Origin: Photobacterium sanguinicancri | GTDB taxonomy: Bacteria > Pseudomonadota > Gammaproteobacteria > Enterobacterales > Vibrionaceae | Direction: 5' to 3' | Assembly: GCF_024346675.1 (NCBI RefSeq) | Contig: NZ_AP024851.1 | Coordinates: 434,001 to 498,000, forward strand | DNA length: 64,000 bases | In this document: in pieces, positions 44,584 to 53,250 of the stretch | Layout of the letters: each line of letters opens with the position of its first letter | Position numbering within the stretch: position 1 is the stretch's first letter | The notes under the pieces: generated by a model | The model's database searches: none | Told to the model about the DNA's origin: nothing | What the model saw: the letters and a program-made list of their open reading frames with translations, nothing else | Made by a program: the position numbers and the translations under genes

Positions 44584-44638
44584 TTATACCCATTTGACCA
44601 ATTACTTAATTGAATTGGTATTACTTTTAGCTCTTATA

Positions 44639-44662
44639 GAAAGCCTGCATCGGCAGGCTTTT
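44639..44662 (+). terminator. Hairpin with T run inside the metal cluster (possible partial terminator)
   Basis: GCCTGC, ATCG, GCAGGC flanked by A and T runs, between the DUF4198 gene and the next. The later genes have no obvious separate promoter, so it probably attenuates. A second weak dyad CCAATT/AATTGG is at 44597-44617. Confidence 0.65.
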
Positions 44663-44681
44663 ACTCTTTTTCGAGGTTGTT

Positions 44682-44999
44682 ATGCAAAAGCAAATCGCGC
44701 TTTTCTTATTCTCATCAGTTGCTCTTTTCTCTACATCGGCTCAGGCACACTTTCCTCTTATGAGTTGTTGGTTTGCGGCTGATCAGGTTGTCTGCGAGGC
44801 GGGCTACAGCGACGGCAGTACTGCGGTTGATTACGATATTAACCTTTATGATTACGACGACAATTTAATTGCGAAAGAGAGCACGGATAAGGCATCAAAA
44901 GTGAGTTTTTCTAAACCTGATACTGACTTCTATATCGTGTTTGATGCAGGCCACGAAAATCCTGTGGAAGTTGACGTTGTAGAGATATCTGAAAAATGA
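44682..44999 (+). CDS. Small periplasmic protein of unknown function
   Basis: A 105-residue exported protein with a signal peptide ending AQA (about residue 22), then HFPLMSCWFAADQVVCEAGYSDGS. The mature protein begins with His and has two Cys placed for a disulfide, then a small beta domain (NLYDYDDNLIAKEST). The His-first start recalls the DUF4198 protein before it. GAGGTT precedes the ATG. Overlaps the next gene by four bases. I do not know a named family. Confidence 0.75.
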   Translation: MQKQIALFLFSSVALFSTSAQAHFPLMSCWFAADQVVCEAGYSDGSTAVDYDINLYDYDDNLIAKESTDKASKVSFSKPDTDFYIVFDAGHENPVEVDVVEISEK

Positions 45000-45607
45000 T
45001 CACCCAAAAAGTACACTCCGATAACGGGGGGCGAGAAGGGAAGTGGGTTGCTTTATCGATCATACTTATCTTGCTGGTTTCGGCTGTGTTACTCCCTTAT
45101 CACAAGCAACAATCAACTACTGCTGAGTTAGCTCAGCATCAAATTGCGGTTGCAGACATCGAGCAGAAATCACTGGGTTTAATCGCTGATTTACGTCTGG
45201 CACATGAAGAAGTAAGAAATCTATACTTTGATGCACTTGAGCAACAAGTGAATGTGACTGATGTAGACCTTACCGATAGCACTGTAAGTCAATGGGTTAA
45301 TATTGCTGAGTTACGCGATATGTGGCTGCCTCCTTTTATTGAAGATAAAAGTTGGGAATTTCAAGGTAAACATCAGTGGACATTGATTGCGCCAGCGACT
45401 TACCAGGGCATCGCTCAGACGCATGATGGAGCTAAATCTCTAGTCTTGATTGCCGCGCATGAAGAACCTGAAATTTGGTTAGACCTGAATAATAACGCGG
45501 CGCCAATGATGGCATCAGATACGGTTATTTCTGATCAAATGCTAATTGATGCTAGCTGGATCCAAATTGCATTTGAACAATCAGGCTCTGCTCCTCACGG
45601 GCATTAA
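44996..45607 (+). CDS. DUF6162 membrane-anchored protein
   Basis: A 203-residue protein with one N-terminal membrane helix (about 20-38; VALSIILILLVSAVLLPY) and a periplasmic domain that begins as a helix (AELAQHQIAVADIEQKSLGLIADLRLAHEEVRNLYFD). It ends in a His-containing tail (SAPHGH). It fits DUF6162, a family I know only from clusters with zinc/manganese-type ABC importers. ATGA overlap with the preceding gene shows translational coupling. Confidence 0.75.
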   Translation: MITQKVHSDNGGREGKWVALSIILILLVSAVLLPYHKQQSTTAELAQHQIAVADIEQKSLGLIADLRLAHEEVRNLYFDALEQQVNVTDVDLTDSTVSQWVNIAELRDMWLPPFIEDKSWEFQGKHQWTLIAPATYQGIAQTHDGAKSLVLIAAHEEPEIWLDLNNNAAPMMASDTVISDQMLIDASWIQIAFEQSGSAPHGH

Positions 45608-45657
45608 TACGTCTTTTTGCTTTAAACATCGATACCCTTACTATCAGTGGTAACACA

Positions 45658-46614
45658 ATGATAAAAACTAAATCATCAGTAATTTCTTTCAAAGCGCTTT
45701 CATTCAAACAATTTTCACTGAAAGCAGCCTCTCTCTTTATTCTTTCCTTATTTAGTTCATTTTCTTATGCAGCCGATAAGATCAATATCGGGATCACTCT
45801 TCAACCTTATTACAGCTACGTAAAAGCAGTTGTCGGTGATAAAGCGGAAATTTTGCCTTTGGTTGATGCAGGTTTTAACCCACATAATTATCAGCCACAG
45901 CCGAATGACTTACGTCGTTTACGTGAAATGGATGTGATTGTGGTGAATGGTATTGGTCACGATGATTTTGCAATGAAAGTGATTCAAGCAGCTAATCGCA
46001 GTGATCTTGTTGTGATTGAAGCGAATAAAGATGTGCCTTTGCTTCCGGCAATGGGGCAGTCAGTGGGTGATGGTGCGGTAAATCCGCATACGTTTGTTGG
46101 TCTTTCAACCACCATTCAAAAGGTTTACACCATCGCTAATGAGATGGCGAAAATCGATCCAGAGAATGCCCGTTACTACCGTGCTAATGCGCGTAAATAC
46201 GCTACAACTTTTCGCAAAATGAAACACAACGCCATGATGACATTGGGCGACCTTGATACTGCTGGCATGACAGTGGCAACCACGCATAACGCGTACGGCT
46301 ACTTGCTTCAAGAGTTTGGTGTGGATGTGGCGACTGTGATTGAACCTGCACACGGCGTAGAACCTAGTGCTAGTCAGTTGCAAGAAACAATCGAGAAAAT
46401 CCGCAAATCAGGCATTGATGTTCTGTTTTACGAGCTAAACATGCCTAACCGTTATGTTGATACTATTGAGAAAGCAACTGGCGTTCAGCTGTACCGTTTT
46501 TCTCATATGACCCACGGCCCGTATGAGGCGAAAAAAGTTGAAATTGAAACGCGTGAGAACCTAAATACCTTGGTTGAAGCGATGAAATTTGCCGCTGAAA
46601 AGAAAGGTAGCTAA
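45658..46614 (+). CDS. Metal-binding periplasmic protein of a ZnuA/Mn-type ABC importer
   Basis: A 318-residue cluster A-I binding protein with signal peptide ending SYA (about residue 38). Candidate ligands are His76 (NPHNYQPQ), His144 (NPHTFVG) and His210 (THNAYGY), with an acidic residue (Glu259 in FYELNMPNR) late in the chain, as in Zn, Mn and Fe(II) binding members. There is no His-rich loop as in many ZnuA proteins, so Mn or Fe(II) is at least as likely as Zn. First gene of the ABC part of the cluster. Confidence 0.85.
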   Translation: MIKTKSSVISFKALSFKQFSLKAASLFILSLFSSFSYAADKINIGITLQPYYSYVKAVVGDKAEILPLVDAGFNPHNYQPQPNDLRRLREMDVIVVNGIGHDDFAMKVIQAANRSDLVVIEANKDVPLLPAMGQSVGDGAVNPHTFVGLSTTIQKVYTIANEMAKIDPENARYYRANARKYATTFRKMKHNAMMTLGDLDTAGMTVATTHNAYGYLLQEFGVDVATVIEPAHGVEPSASQLQETIEKIRKSGIDVLFYELNMPNRYVDTIEKATGVQLYRFSHMTHGPYEAKKVEIETRENLNTLVEAMKFAAEKKGS

Positions 46615-46616
46615 CT

Positions 46617-47360
46617 GTGGGACCTTCAATTGAATTAAGAAATGTTGGACTGACGTACGGTGAAAACGTCATCTTACAAGATATAAACCACAGCTTCACT
46701 GCTGGCGAATGCCATATTGTTATGGGGCCAAACGGTGGCGGTAAAACCTCGCTATTACGCTCTATTTTAGGGCTAACCCCTTTCACTGGTGAAATCGATA
46801 TTCAGTGGCCTGAAAGCAAAGGCAAGCTTGGTTATGTACCGCAAAAAGCCATGTTTGAAGGCAGCCTACCTCTGACTGTGATGGATTTCATTCTATTAAA
46901 CCAAAGTAGCAGCCCACTATTTTGGCGTCAAAGTGCGAAGAATAAAGCGCGAGCTCTGACTCAACTTGAACGTGTTGGCATGGCAAGTCGTGCCGATCGC
47001 CGTATGGGGCAATTATCCGGTGGTGAACAGCAGCGCGTGTTGTTTGCTCAAGCATTACTTGATGATCCTCAGTTATTGGTTTTAGACGAACCAACAACAG
47101 GTATGGATGAGCAGGGTGTACGTTATTTAGAATCTTTGATTCATGAATTAGTGGCTGATAACCGAACTATCTTAGCCGTTCACCATGATGTAACTGCGGT
47201 TCGCCGTTTAGATGGTCATGTTCATGTTGTTAACCGCAGTGTTATTGATAACGGCAGTGTCGCGGAAGTATTAGTGCCTGAAAAAATTGAACGCTTGTTT
47301 AATCATTACACCGCAGCGTCATCGACTACAGAATCAAACAATAAGAAGGAGGTCGCATGA
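46617..47360 (+). CDS. Metal ABC transporter ATPase (ZnuC-like)
   Basis: A 247-residue ATPase starting at GTG 46617, with AAAGG upstream. Walker A GPNGGGKTSLLRS, signature QLSGGEQQRVLFAQAL, Walker B LLVLDEPTTG and the H-loop AVHHD are complete. It lies two bases after the binding-protein gene and overlaps the permease gene by four. Confidence 0.9.
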   Translation: MGPSIELRNVGLTYGENVILQDINHSFTAGECHIVMGPNGGGKTSLLRSILGLTPFTGEIDIQWPESKGKLGYVPQKAMFEGSLPLTVMDFILLNQSSSPLFWRQSAKNKARALTQLERVGMASRADRRMGQLSGGEQQRVLFAQALLDDPQLLVLDEPTTGMDEQGVRYLESLIHELVADNRTILAVHHDVTAVRRLDGHVHVVNRSVIDNGSVAEVLVPEKIERLFNHYTAASSTTESNNKKEVA

Positions 47361-48235
47361 TGGATATTGTTCGTCAATGGGCACTCTTGGGTGTGGATGC
47401 GGGTTGGTTAAGCGAAAGCTTTTCCTACGCATTTGTTGTTAATGCTGTCGTTGCCGCCTTGATGGTGGGTCCTTTGCTCGGTGGACTAGGCACCTTGGTT
47501 ATTGCTAAGCGTCTGGCCTTCTTTTCGGAAGCCGTAGGTCACGCAGCATTAACCGGTATTGCATTAGGCGTATTACTTGGCGAGCCGCCAGATAATCCAA
47601 TTATCGGCCTGTTTAGTTTCTGTATGATCTTTGCACTACTACTGCATTTCGTACGTAACCGAACCAATGTGCCTTATGACACTTTAGTGGGTGTATTCCT
47701 TGCGTTAGCATTAGCTGTTGGTGCGGCATTACTGATGTATGTTGCGCGTAAAATTAACGTTCACTTACTTGAAAACGTGCTATTTGGCTCGATCCTGACA
47801 GTAACAGACAGTGATTTATTGTTATTGGCAGGCAGTTGCTTGTTGATTGTATTGGTGTTGATCCCCACGTTTAATCGGATTTTATTAACCTGTATTAGCC
47901 CTGATATCGCCCGTGTACGTGGTTATGCGACCAATTTTTACGATTACCTGTTTGTCATGATGATCACCTTAGTGACTATCGCTTCAGTCAAAATCATTGG
48001 TGCTGTACTTGTGGGGGCATTATTGCTTATTCCTGGTGCGACGGCGCGATTACTTACCAAAAACATGGGTAGTTTTGTAGTGTTATCGGCGGTGTTAGCA
48101 ACCATTAGCTGCTTAGTCGGAACGATTCTCCCGATGGAGCTTAAACTACCGATCCCATCTGGTGCGGCGATTATTATTGTTTCTGCTATTTTCTTTTTGA
48201 CTGCGACTTTCTATCGCATCGTACGTAAAGGGTAA
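47357..48235 (+). CDS. Metal ABC transporter permease (ZnuB-like)
   Basis: A 292-residue ABC-3 family permease with eight to nine helices. Signature segments are GTLVIAKRLAFFSEAVGHAALTGIALG (coupling helix region), NVLFGSILTVTDSD and VKIIGAVLVGALLLIPGATARLL. GGAGG precedes two in-frame ATGs at 47357 and 47360. Forms the homodimeric pore of the importer. Confidence 0.92.
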   Translation: MMDIVRQWALLGVDAGWLSESFSYAFVVNAVVAALMVGPLLGGLGTLVIAKRLAFFSEAVGHAALTGIALGVLLGEPPDNPIIGLFSFCMIFALLLHFVRNRTNVPYDTLVGVFLALALAVGAALLMYVARKINVHLLENVLFGSILTVTDSDLLLLAGSCLLIVLVLIPTFNRILLTCISPDIARVRGYATNFYDYLFVMMITLVTIASVKIIGAVLVGALLLIPGATARLLTKNMGSFVVLSAVLATISCLVGTILPMELKLPIPSGAAIIIVSAIFFLTATFYRIVRKG

Positions 48236-48239
48236 TTCT

Positions 48240-49127
48240 GTGCTTCGATCATTATCGACTAAAAGTGTTCTATCAATCACTGCGTTAGCTATGGCGTTAT
48301 CAAGTACGACGGCGCTTGCTAAAGATATACTGACTGCGACACCAGTAACATACATGCTAGCGACGGAACTCACGAAAGGTACCGAGCTGACGACCGAGTA
48401 TTTGCCGCCTAAACGTTACGGTGTTTCACGTTTGCCGAATTGGTTTAGTAGTCAAGGTGCAGCAGCCACTGAAAAAGCAGCAAAAGAGGCAACAGTTGCG
48501 TTAACCCTAGGCGCTGTATGGGCCGATGATCCACTGTTTGTTTATGCTCGCCAAGGCAACATTAATATTATCGAAGTGGATGCATCCCAAGCGATATCAC
48601 CACGTGCAACAGGGGTTGCAGCACTACGTTTAGAGGATGGCTCGCTTTCTCCGTTTGCATGGCTTAATCCCTCAAACCTGAGCCGTATGGCTGCGATTGT
48701 GAGCGATGATTTACAGCGTGTATGGCCAGATAAAGCTGAAGTTATCCATAAAAATCAGCAGGCATTAATGGTGAATGTGCGCCAGCTAATCAACAAACAG
48801 CAGGCACAATTAATTGAAGCTAATATTGATTCCGTAATTCTCTTATCTACGGAACTCGAAGATTTTGCATCGGGTAATCAGCTCTTTGTGGTAGATCGTT
48901 TAACCTCACCAGAATTGGAGTGGACAGATGCTGATAAAGCAAATTTGAAAGCATCGTTAGAAGAAGATGAAACATTATGGATTCTAACCACTCGCAAAAT
49001 GAGCGCACAGCTAAAATCAATAGTACCGAATACAGATCGTGTTCTTGTGATTGATAGCTTAGATCGTTGGGGTAGGGTTGGCATTGACCAAAAAGCCCCG
49101 CTGAAACGTTGGCAGCTAGCTTTATAA
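48240..49127 (+). CDS. Second ZnuA-like binding-protein homologue with lost ligand histidine
   Basis: A 295-residue exported protein starting at GTG (AAAGGG upstream), signal peptide ending ALA (about residue 29). The fold and order follow cluster A-I metal-binding proteins: SPFAWLNPSNLSRMAAIVSDDLQRVWPD corresponds to the DPHxWLxP segment, but the ligand His is Phe139. The first and third ligand His are also not visible. It may bind no metal, or a different ligand, or act as a partner of the first binding protein. It ends the cluster and is followed by a terminator. Confidence 0.75.
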   Translation: MLRSLSTKSVLSITALAMALSSTTALAKDILTATPVTYMLATELTKGTELTTEYLPPKRYGVSRLPNWFSSQGAAATEKAAKEATVALTLGAVWADDPLFVYARQGNINIIEVDASQAISPRATGVAALRLEDGSLSPFAWLNPSNLSRMAAIVSDDLQRVWPDKAEVIHKNQQALMVNVRQLINKQQAQLIEANIDSVILLSTELEDFASGNQLFVVDRLTSPELEWTDADKANLKASLEEDETLWILTTRKMSAQLKSIVPNTDRVLVIDSLDRWGRVGIDQKAPLKRWQLAL

Positions 49128-49172
49128 AGCGCGTAGATTTGCAGTTTGTATTAGAACAAAACAGCTGATAAC

Positions 49173-49213
49173 ACAAAGCCCGATAGCTATCACATGCTAT
49201 ACGGGCTTTTGTT
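49173..49213 (+). terminator. Terminator of the metal cluster
   Basis: AAAGCCCG and CGGGCTTT with inner ATAGC/GCTAT pairing, then TTTTG. Confidence 0.8.
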
Positions 49214-49254
49214 GTTATGAAGCTAGTCATGGAAAGAGGGCTATTTTTAGTCGT

Positions 49255-49288
49255 GAAAAAGAAAGAGGCTTCCCGAAGGAAGCCTCTT
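49255..49288 (-). terminator. Terminator of the MarR gene
   Basis: AAGAGGCTTCC, loop CGAA, GGAAGCCTCTT; on the minus strand a T-rich stretch follows. Confidence 0.8.
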
Positions 49289-49329
49289 GAAAGTAAGGTT
49301 AAAGCCAGTGGAAACGTAAGCTTATTAGC

Positions 49330-49785
49330 TTAGTCTTTCCACTCTTCCTCGCTCCAGATAGGGTTCAGGCGTTTGATAGATGTGGTGAATGCTTTCTTCA
49401 TTTCATCTTGTAATTCAGCCGGAATATCTTTAACACTTTCTTCCAACATATCCGTTAGAACAACAGACAGTTCGTCATGAATAACCTTGCCTTTTTGAGT
49501 GATGAAAATGCGTTTTGCATTTTTATTTAGCTCATCAGGTGTCGTTGCCACTAAACCATGCTTGGTTGAGTGGCGAAGAATACTACTAATAGTACCCTTA
49601 GAACGACCCATACGGCGTGCAAGTACGCTTGGGCGAAGTCCGTCTTCGAAATCAAGTTCAATCAGTAACGCAAGACGCTCTACATTGAGTTCAGGGTGGC
49701 GACGTACCACTTCAGCTTGAACTTTATTTTGCAGAAAGTGCGTGAAAATCCAGGATAAACCTGCAAGTGACTCAAATGGTTTCAT
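49330..49785 (-). CDS. MarR-family transcriptional regulator
   Basis: A 151-residue winged-helix regulator. The DNA-binding part is about residues 35-105 (ALLIELDFEDGLRPSVLARRMGRSKGTISSILRHSTKHGLVATTPDELNKNAKRIFITQKGK, containing recognition helix and wing). GGAGA precedes the ATG. It is convergent with the metal cluster, so a link to it is not implied by transcription. Probably autoregulated through the dyad upstream. Confidence 0.88.
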   Translation of the reverse strand: MKPFESLAGLSWIFTHFLQNKVQAEVVRRHPELNVERLALLIELDFEDGLRPSVLARRMGRSKGTISSILRHSTKHGLVATTPDELNKNAKRIFITQKGKVIHDELSVVLTDMLEESVKDIPAELQDEMKKAFTTSIKRLNPIWSEEEWKD

Positions 49786-49814
49786 AATGCTCTCCTATAT
49801 GTTTAACATCTTAT

Positions 49815-49836
49815 ATTGTTTATTGATAAATACAAT
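49815..49836. promoter_or_regulatory. Candidate operator of the MarR gene
   Basis: An imperfect 22-bp dyad running ATTG...CAAT (7 of 11 paired positions) 30-51 bases upstream of the MarR start, in the expected promoter position. Confidence 0.35.
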
Positions 49837-50202
49837 CAGAGAGCGTTGTTTTTTTTATATGTTATCAAATGTATTTAACGAAATCTCTTTTTGACTGACT
49901 TGAAAGGTACTTAATCGTAACTATTTAAATTGTTTTTAAAGTTATGATTTATAGTTATATTGTTTGTGGTGATGAATATAATTCATAGAAAGGTAAATAA
50001 TCTAACAAAAGTTCTGCGTGTTAACATTCGCAACGAGATTTAAAATTAAACGATATGTTTTTCACATGCTTTAGTGCGTCTTTTTTGCATGGAACGACGT
50101 AATAATATGCTGTCTAGTGCGTACTAAGGTTCGGTGTGCCTCTGGCATCGTTGTCAAAAATCATTACAATGGCGCCTTCGTTTTTTATTGAGTGCCATCA
50201 CC
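49837..50202. other. Gene-free A/T-rich region between the MarR and Nudix genes
   Basis: About 365 bases; I see no supported gene. It must hold the divergent promoters. The plus-strand frame that opens at 50134 before the Nudix start lacks a ribosome binding site. Confidence 0.4.
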
Positions 50203-50742
50203 ATGCGATTATTAAAATCCTCTACACATCCTGATTTAACTGAATTGGCAGGATCGGTGTTTCATCGCCGTGCTGCGAGAGGAATCATTTTAGATGGCGA
50301 CAATATTCTCATGCTTTACACTGCGCGTTATCACGATTACACCTTACCTGGTGGTGGTGTTGATGATGGTGAAGATTTGGTTGAAGGTTTGATCCGTGAA
50401 CTTGAAGAAGAAACGGGTGCACAAAATATTCGAGATATTCACGAGTTCGGCATGTATGAAGAATACCGCCCTTGGTACAAACCAGAGCATGATATTGTTC
50501 ATATGGAATCTTACTGCTACGTGTGTACGATCGATGCAGAGCTGGGTGAAACCAAGTTTGAAGATTACGAAATCAAAAATGGTATGAAGCCTGTGTGGAT
50601 GAATATCTTCGACGCCATTGTCCACAATGAAGACACCATGGCCAATAGCGATAAGAAAGGCATGTCGATAGAGCGTGAGACCTTCTTATTGAAGAGAATT
50701 GTCGAAGAGCTGATTGAACAGCCCTTGCAGAAAGCATCGTAA
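50203..50742 (+). CDS. Nudix hydrolase
   Basis: A 179-residue hydrolase of nucleoside diphosphate-linked compounds. The Nudix box is complete: GGGVDDGEDLVEGLIRELEEETGA, with the metal-binding REx2EE core. The start at ATG 50203 gives the usual N-terminal strand AARGIILDGDNILMLYTARYHDYTLPGGG. The substrate is not predictable. Monocistronic, with a terminator. Confidence 0.9.
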   Translation: MRLLKSSTHPDLTELAGSVFHRRAARGIILDGDNILMLYTARYHDYTLPGGGVDDGEDLVEGLIRELEEETGAQNIRDIHEFGMYEEYRPWYKPEHDIVHMESYCYVCTIDAELGETKFEDYEIKNGMKPVWMNIFDAIVHNEDTMANSDKKGMSIERETFLLKRIVEELIEQPLQKAS

Positions 50743-50768
50743 GCCTTATAGCAAACGTATTGTTAAAT

Positions 50769-50793
50769 GAAACCACCTTCGGGTGGTTTTTTG
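50769..50793 (+). terminator. Terminator of the Nudix gene
   Basis: AACCACC, TTCG, GGTGGTT, then TTTT. The mirror stem also works for the minus-strand DUF6765 gene. Confidence 0.85.
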
Positions 50794-50797
50794 TTAG

Positions 50798-50831
50798 CTA
50801 TCGAATCAGTCAAATTAAGCTGATTCGATAG
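50798..50831. repeat. Perfect 12-bp inverted repeat
   Basis: CTATCGAATCAG, ten bases, CTGATTCGATAG. It sits between the Nudix terminator and the 3' end of the DUF6765 gene. No T run follows on either strand. Confidence 0.75.
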
Positions 50832-50851
50832 AGATTAATGAAACTAGCTTG

Positions 50852-51921
50852 TTAGGCGACACAAATACCATACTTAGGAAGCACATCTCTTATAATGTCT
50901 AGCCTATATGTTTTGAGTGCATCGTGAAAATATTTCCAGTCAGAAGTTATAAAGCTTTCATCGTAGTGATAAGTAATTAGATCACTAGACATTGGAGAAG
51001 CAACAGCTTTTCCTCGTGCAATTTCTTTCCAACTACCTTTTCCGTGAGCTAAAAATTTCAGCTCAACAGGATCAAAATTAAACTTTCCTTGCGATATCCA
51101 CTTTAACCATTGTTTGTGTCGCTCTTCTCCATTCTCATCTTTGAACTGTTTCAATGCGTTTTCAATAAGTTTTAATTTTTCTGGAGGCATATCATCTTGA
51201 CTATCAATATTCATTGATTCATCTTCTTCAAGGTAACATTTAATGACTTTGTACATTTGGTTGGCTGCTTTTAAGAAGTCTTGAGTGTTATCTCTCTTGA
51301 TAGTGTTACCTTCTCCATCTTCGTAAGTCCAAGTAATGTATGGACGGTCTGGAAAAGAAAGTGCAGGCCCATGGCTGATGACACGCTCCAGTTCAGAATG
51401 CTATCCCTAACTCTATCTAGTAAGCTTTCATCTTCGTCAGATTCAATATTTTTCACATCATTAATTTTATGGCTAACACCAGCGAAGCCTTGGTGAGAAA
51501 ATGTATCGGCATACACATGTAGAGCAATTCCCATAATATATAGACTAAGTGGGGTTTGACGATATTTACTGACTGAACGGAGCATATCTCGAGCAACAGG
51601 GCTATCTGGTTTACAGACTAAACGCTCAATAAAACCACCATTCGGTATCGAGCCGCTCTTCAGACCATCGTTTCCAGGCAAAAAATGAAATGGGATCCAT
51701 GCTAAGTGGTTAGCGAGTTCATTTCCATTTCTATAGTCCAGCATTTTATGAGCGGATGATATTCGATTGAACATTGCACCATTTTTGAATCTTATAGGCT
51801 CCGAGTTTGTTGCTTCATCTACATATTGTGCGCAGTATGCTAGTTTTTCTGCATTGGTATGTTCCATACCTGCCATTCTAGCAACAACATAAGTTAAAGT
51901 GTGATGTCCATCAATTTGCAT
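50852..51921 (-). pseudogene. DUF6765 family gene split by a frameshift
   Basis: Two minus-strand frames form one gene. The first (from ATG 51921, GGAG upstream) gives the DUF6765 N-terminus MQIDGHHTLTYVVARMAGM, with GIALHVYADTFSHQGFAG carrying the His/Asp cluster. After about RDSILNWS it drifts into unlike sequence. The continuation ISHGPALSFPDRPYITWTYEDGEG, then a long tail, is in another frame that stays open to 50852. The shift lies between about 51372 and 51407. The joined product would be about 356 residues. It may be a true mutation, a sequencing error, or rarely programmed frameshifting. The function of intact members is unknown. Confidence 0.75.
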
Positions 51922-52109
51922 TTTAAATACTCCAGTGTGATTGTTTTTTATACAGTACTGGATGTTTGGCTAGTATTCTTTTGTTGTAGTCACAAATAGA
52001 AATGTGCAGCTAGATGCTTAAAGCGAAAGAGTGCTCTGCGGTGTTACGCTGCTCACCCAATAAATCATCTATAGTTTTAATCATCACAACTCATTGTAAG
52101 GGAAAATGA

Positions 52110-52715
52110 ATGTTTAAAGCTAAAGCGCTATTGGTTGCACTCGCGATGGTTAATGCACCTGCGGCACTCGCGGATTGGATGTTAGAGAATGACAGTTCAT
52201 CGATAAATTTTTTATCGGTTAAAAACGCAAGTGTTATCGAAAACCATTCCTTTTCTGCACTCGAAGGCACACTGTCAGATTCGGGAAAAGCGCATGTTGT
52301 GATTAGTTTAGCGAGTGTCGATACTAATATTGATATTCGTGATGAGCGTATGCGCACCATGTTGTTTAATACCGATTTGTTTCCTAGCGCAATTTTGGAT
52401 GCTCAGCTTGATAGTAAACAACTAGAAGCGATGCAGGTTGGTCAAACTCTTATGCTCCCAGTGTTGTTTACCCTAGAGCTTCACGGTCAGCAGCAAACGC
52501 TAGAAACAAACTTGCAGATCACCAAGCTTGAAAATGGTGATCTTCTTGCTAATTCTCTTCAGCCTGTGGTAGTTGATGCGGCTAAGTTTAAGTTAGATGC
52601 CGGGGTAGAAGCACTACGAGAAATCGCCAAGTTGAATACCATAGTGCCGAGTGTGCCTGTTTATGTTTCGCTTCATTTTAAAAATACCCAAGTGCCATTA
52701 GATAGCGACAAATAA
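52110..52715 (+). CDS. YceI-family periplasmic protein
   Basis: A 201-residue exported lipocalin-like protein with a signal peptide ending ALA (about residue 21). The family pattern is clear: SSINFLSVKNASVIENHSFSALEGTLSDSGKAHVVISLASVDTNIDIRDERMRTMLFN. Members bind isoprenoid chains such as quinones. AAGGGA precedes the ATG. Confidence 0.9.
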   Translation: MFKAKALLVALAMVNAPAALADWMLENDSSSINFLSVKNASVIENHSFSALEGTLSDSGKAHVVISLASVDTNIDIRDERMRTMLFNTDLFPSAILDAQLDSKQLEAMQVGQTLMLPVLFTLELHGQQQTLETNLQITKLENGDLLANSLQPVVVDAAKFKLDAGVEALREIAKLNTIVPSVPVYVSLHFKNTQVPLDSDK

Positions 52716-52755
52716 CCTTGGTATTATCTATGCAAAGTTAATACAGGTTTGAACT

Positions 52756-52971
52756 ATGTTTCAGAAAGAACACTTGGTAAAGCTCGCGAACATGAAAATG
52801 CCATTTGGTAAATACAGTGGTCGCGTGCTTATTGATTTACCAGAAGAATACTTACTCTGGTTTAGAAAGCAGGGCTTCCCAGAGGGTGAGCTGGGTACAT
52901 TAATGGCCTTGGCTTTAGAGTTTCAAATTGAAGGGCTTGATAGAGTGGTTAAGCCCTTAAAGCGCATGTAA
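52756..52971 (+). CDS. DUF3820 family protein
   Basis: A 71-residue cytoplasmic protein. MPFGKYSGRVLIDLPEEYLLWFRKQGFPEGELGTLMALALE is the DUF3820 signature; the family function is not established. This copy is complete. Its C-terminal half recurs, diverged, at 57222 and 58470, and accessory genes fill the space between. Followed by a strong terminator. Confidence 0.9.
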   Translation: MFQKEHLVKLANMKMPFGKYSGRVLIDLPEEYLLWFRKQGFPEGELGTLMALALEFQIEGLDRVVKPLKRM

Positions 52972-53018
52972 CCTGCCACAATATCCATAACCTCTTAAGA
53001 AACAAACCTCTCTCATTT

Positions 53019-53051
53019 AAAAGAGTCAGACCGTCAGGCTGACTCTTTTTT
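53019..53051 (+). terminator. Terminator after the DUF3820 gene
   Basis: AGAGTCAG and CTGACTCT with a nine-base loop, then a T run. Confidence 0.85.
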
Positions 53052-53250
53052 GCCCCATTGTTTGTTAGGTTGCTTTTCTGCATAACATTCAGTTTGGTCT
53101 TTGGCTTACTTTTTTATAACAAATGTTCTAGCTATATGGCCAAATTTTTAATCCGCTACACGAATTCATCAGTGTGATGTGCTGACATGGCATAAGATAC
53201 GGTTTGTCTGTACTATAAACTTTATTGAATGATGAGTCGAAAATGCACAG

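Noticed and set aside
44564..44782. Plus-strand 72-codon frame overlapping the hairpin at 44639
   Set aside because: It runs through a terminator-like hairpin and overlaps a signal-peptide gene with a good ribosome binding site in another frame.
53060..53070. GTTAGGT after the DUF3820 terminator as an integron recombination box
   Set aside because: It fits the short GTTRRRY consensus but has no matching left box or stem; such a 7-mer is expected by chance.
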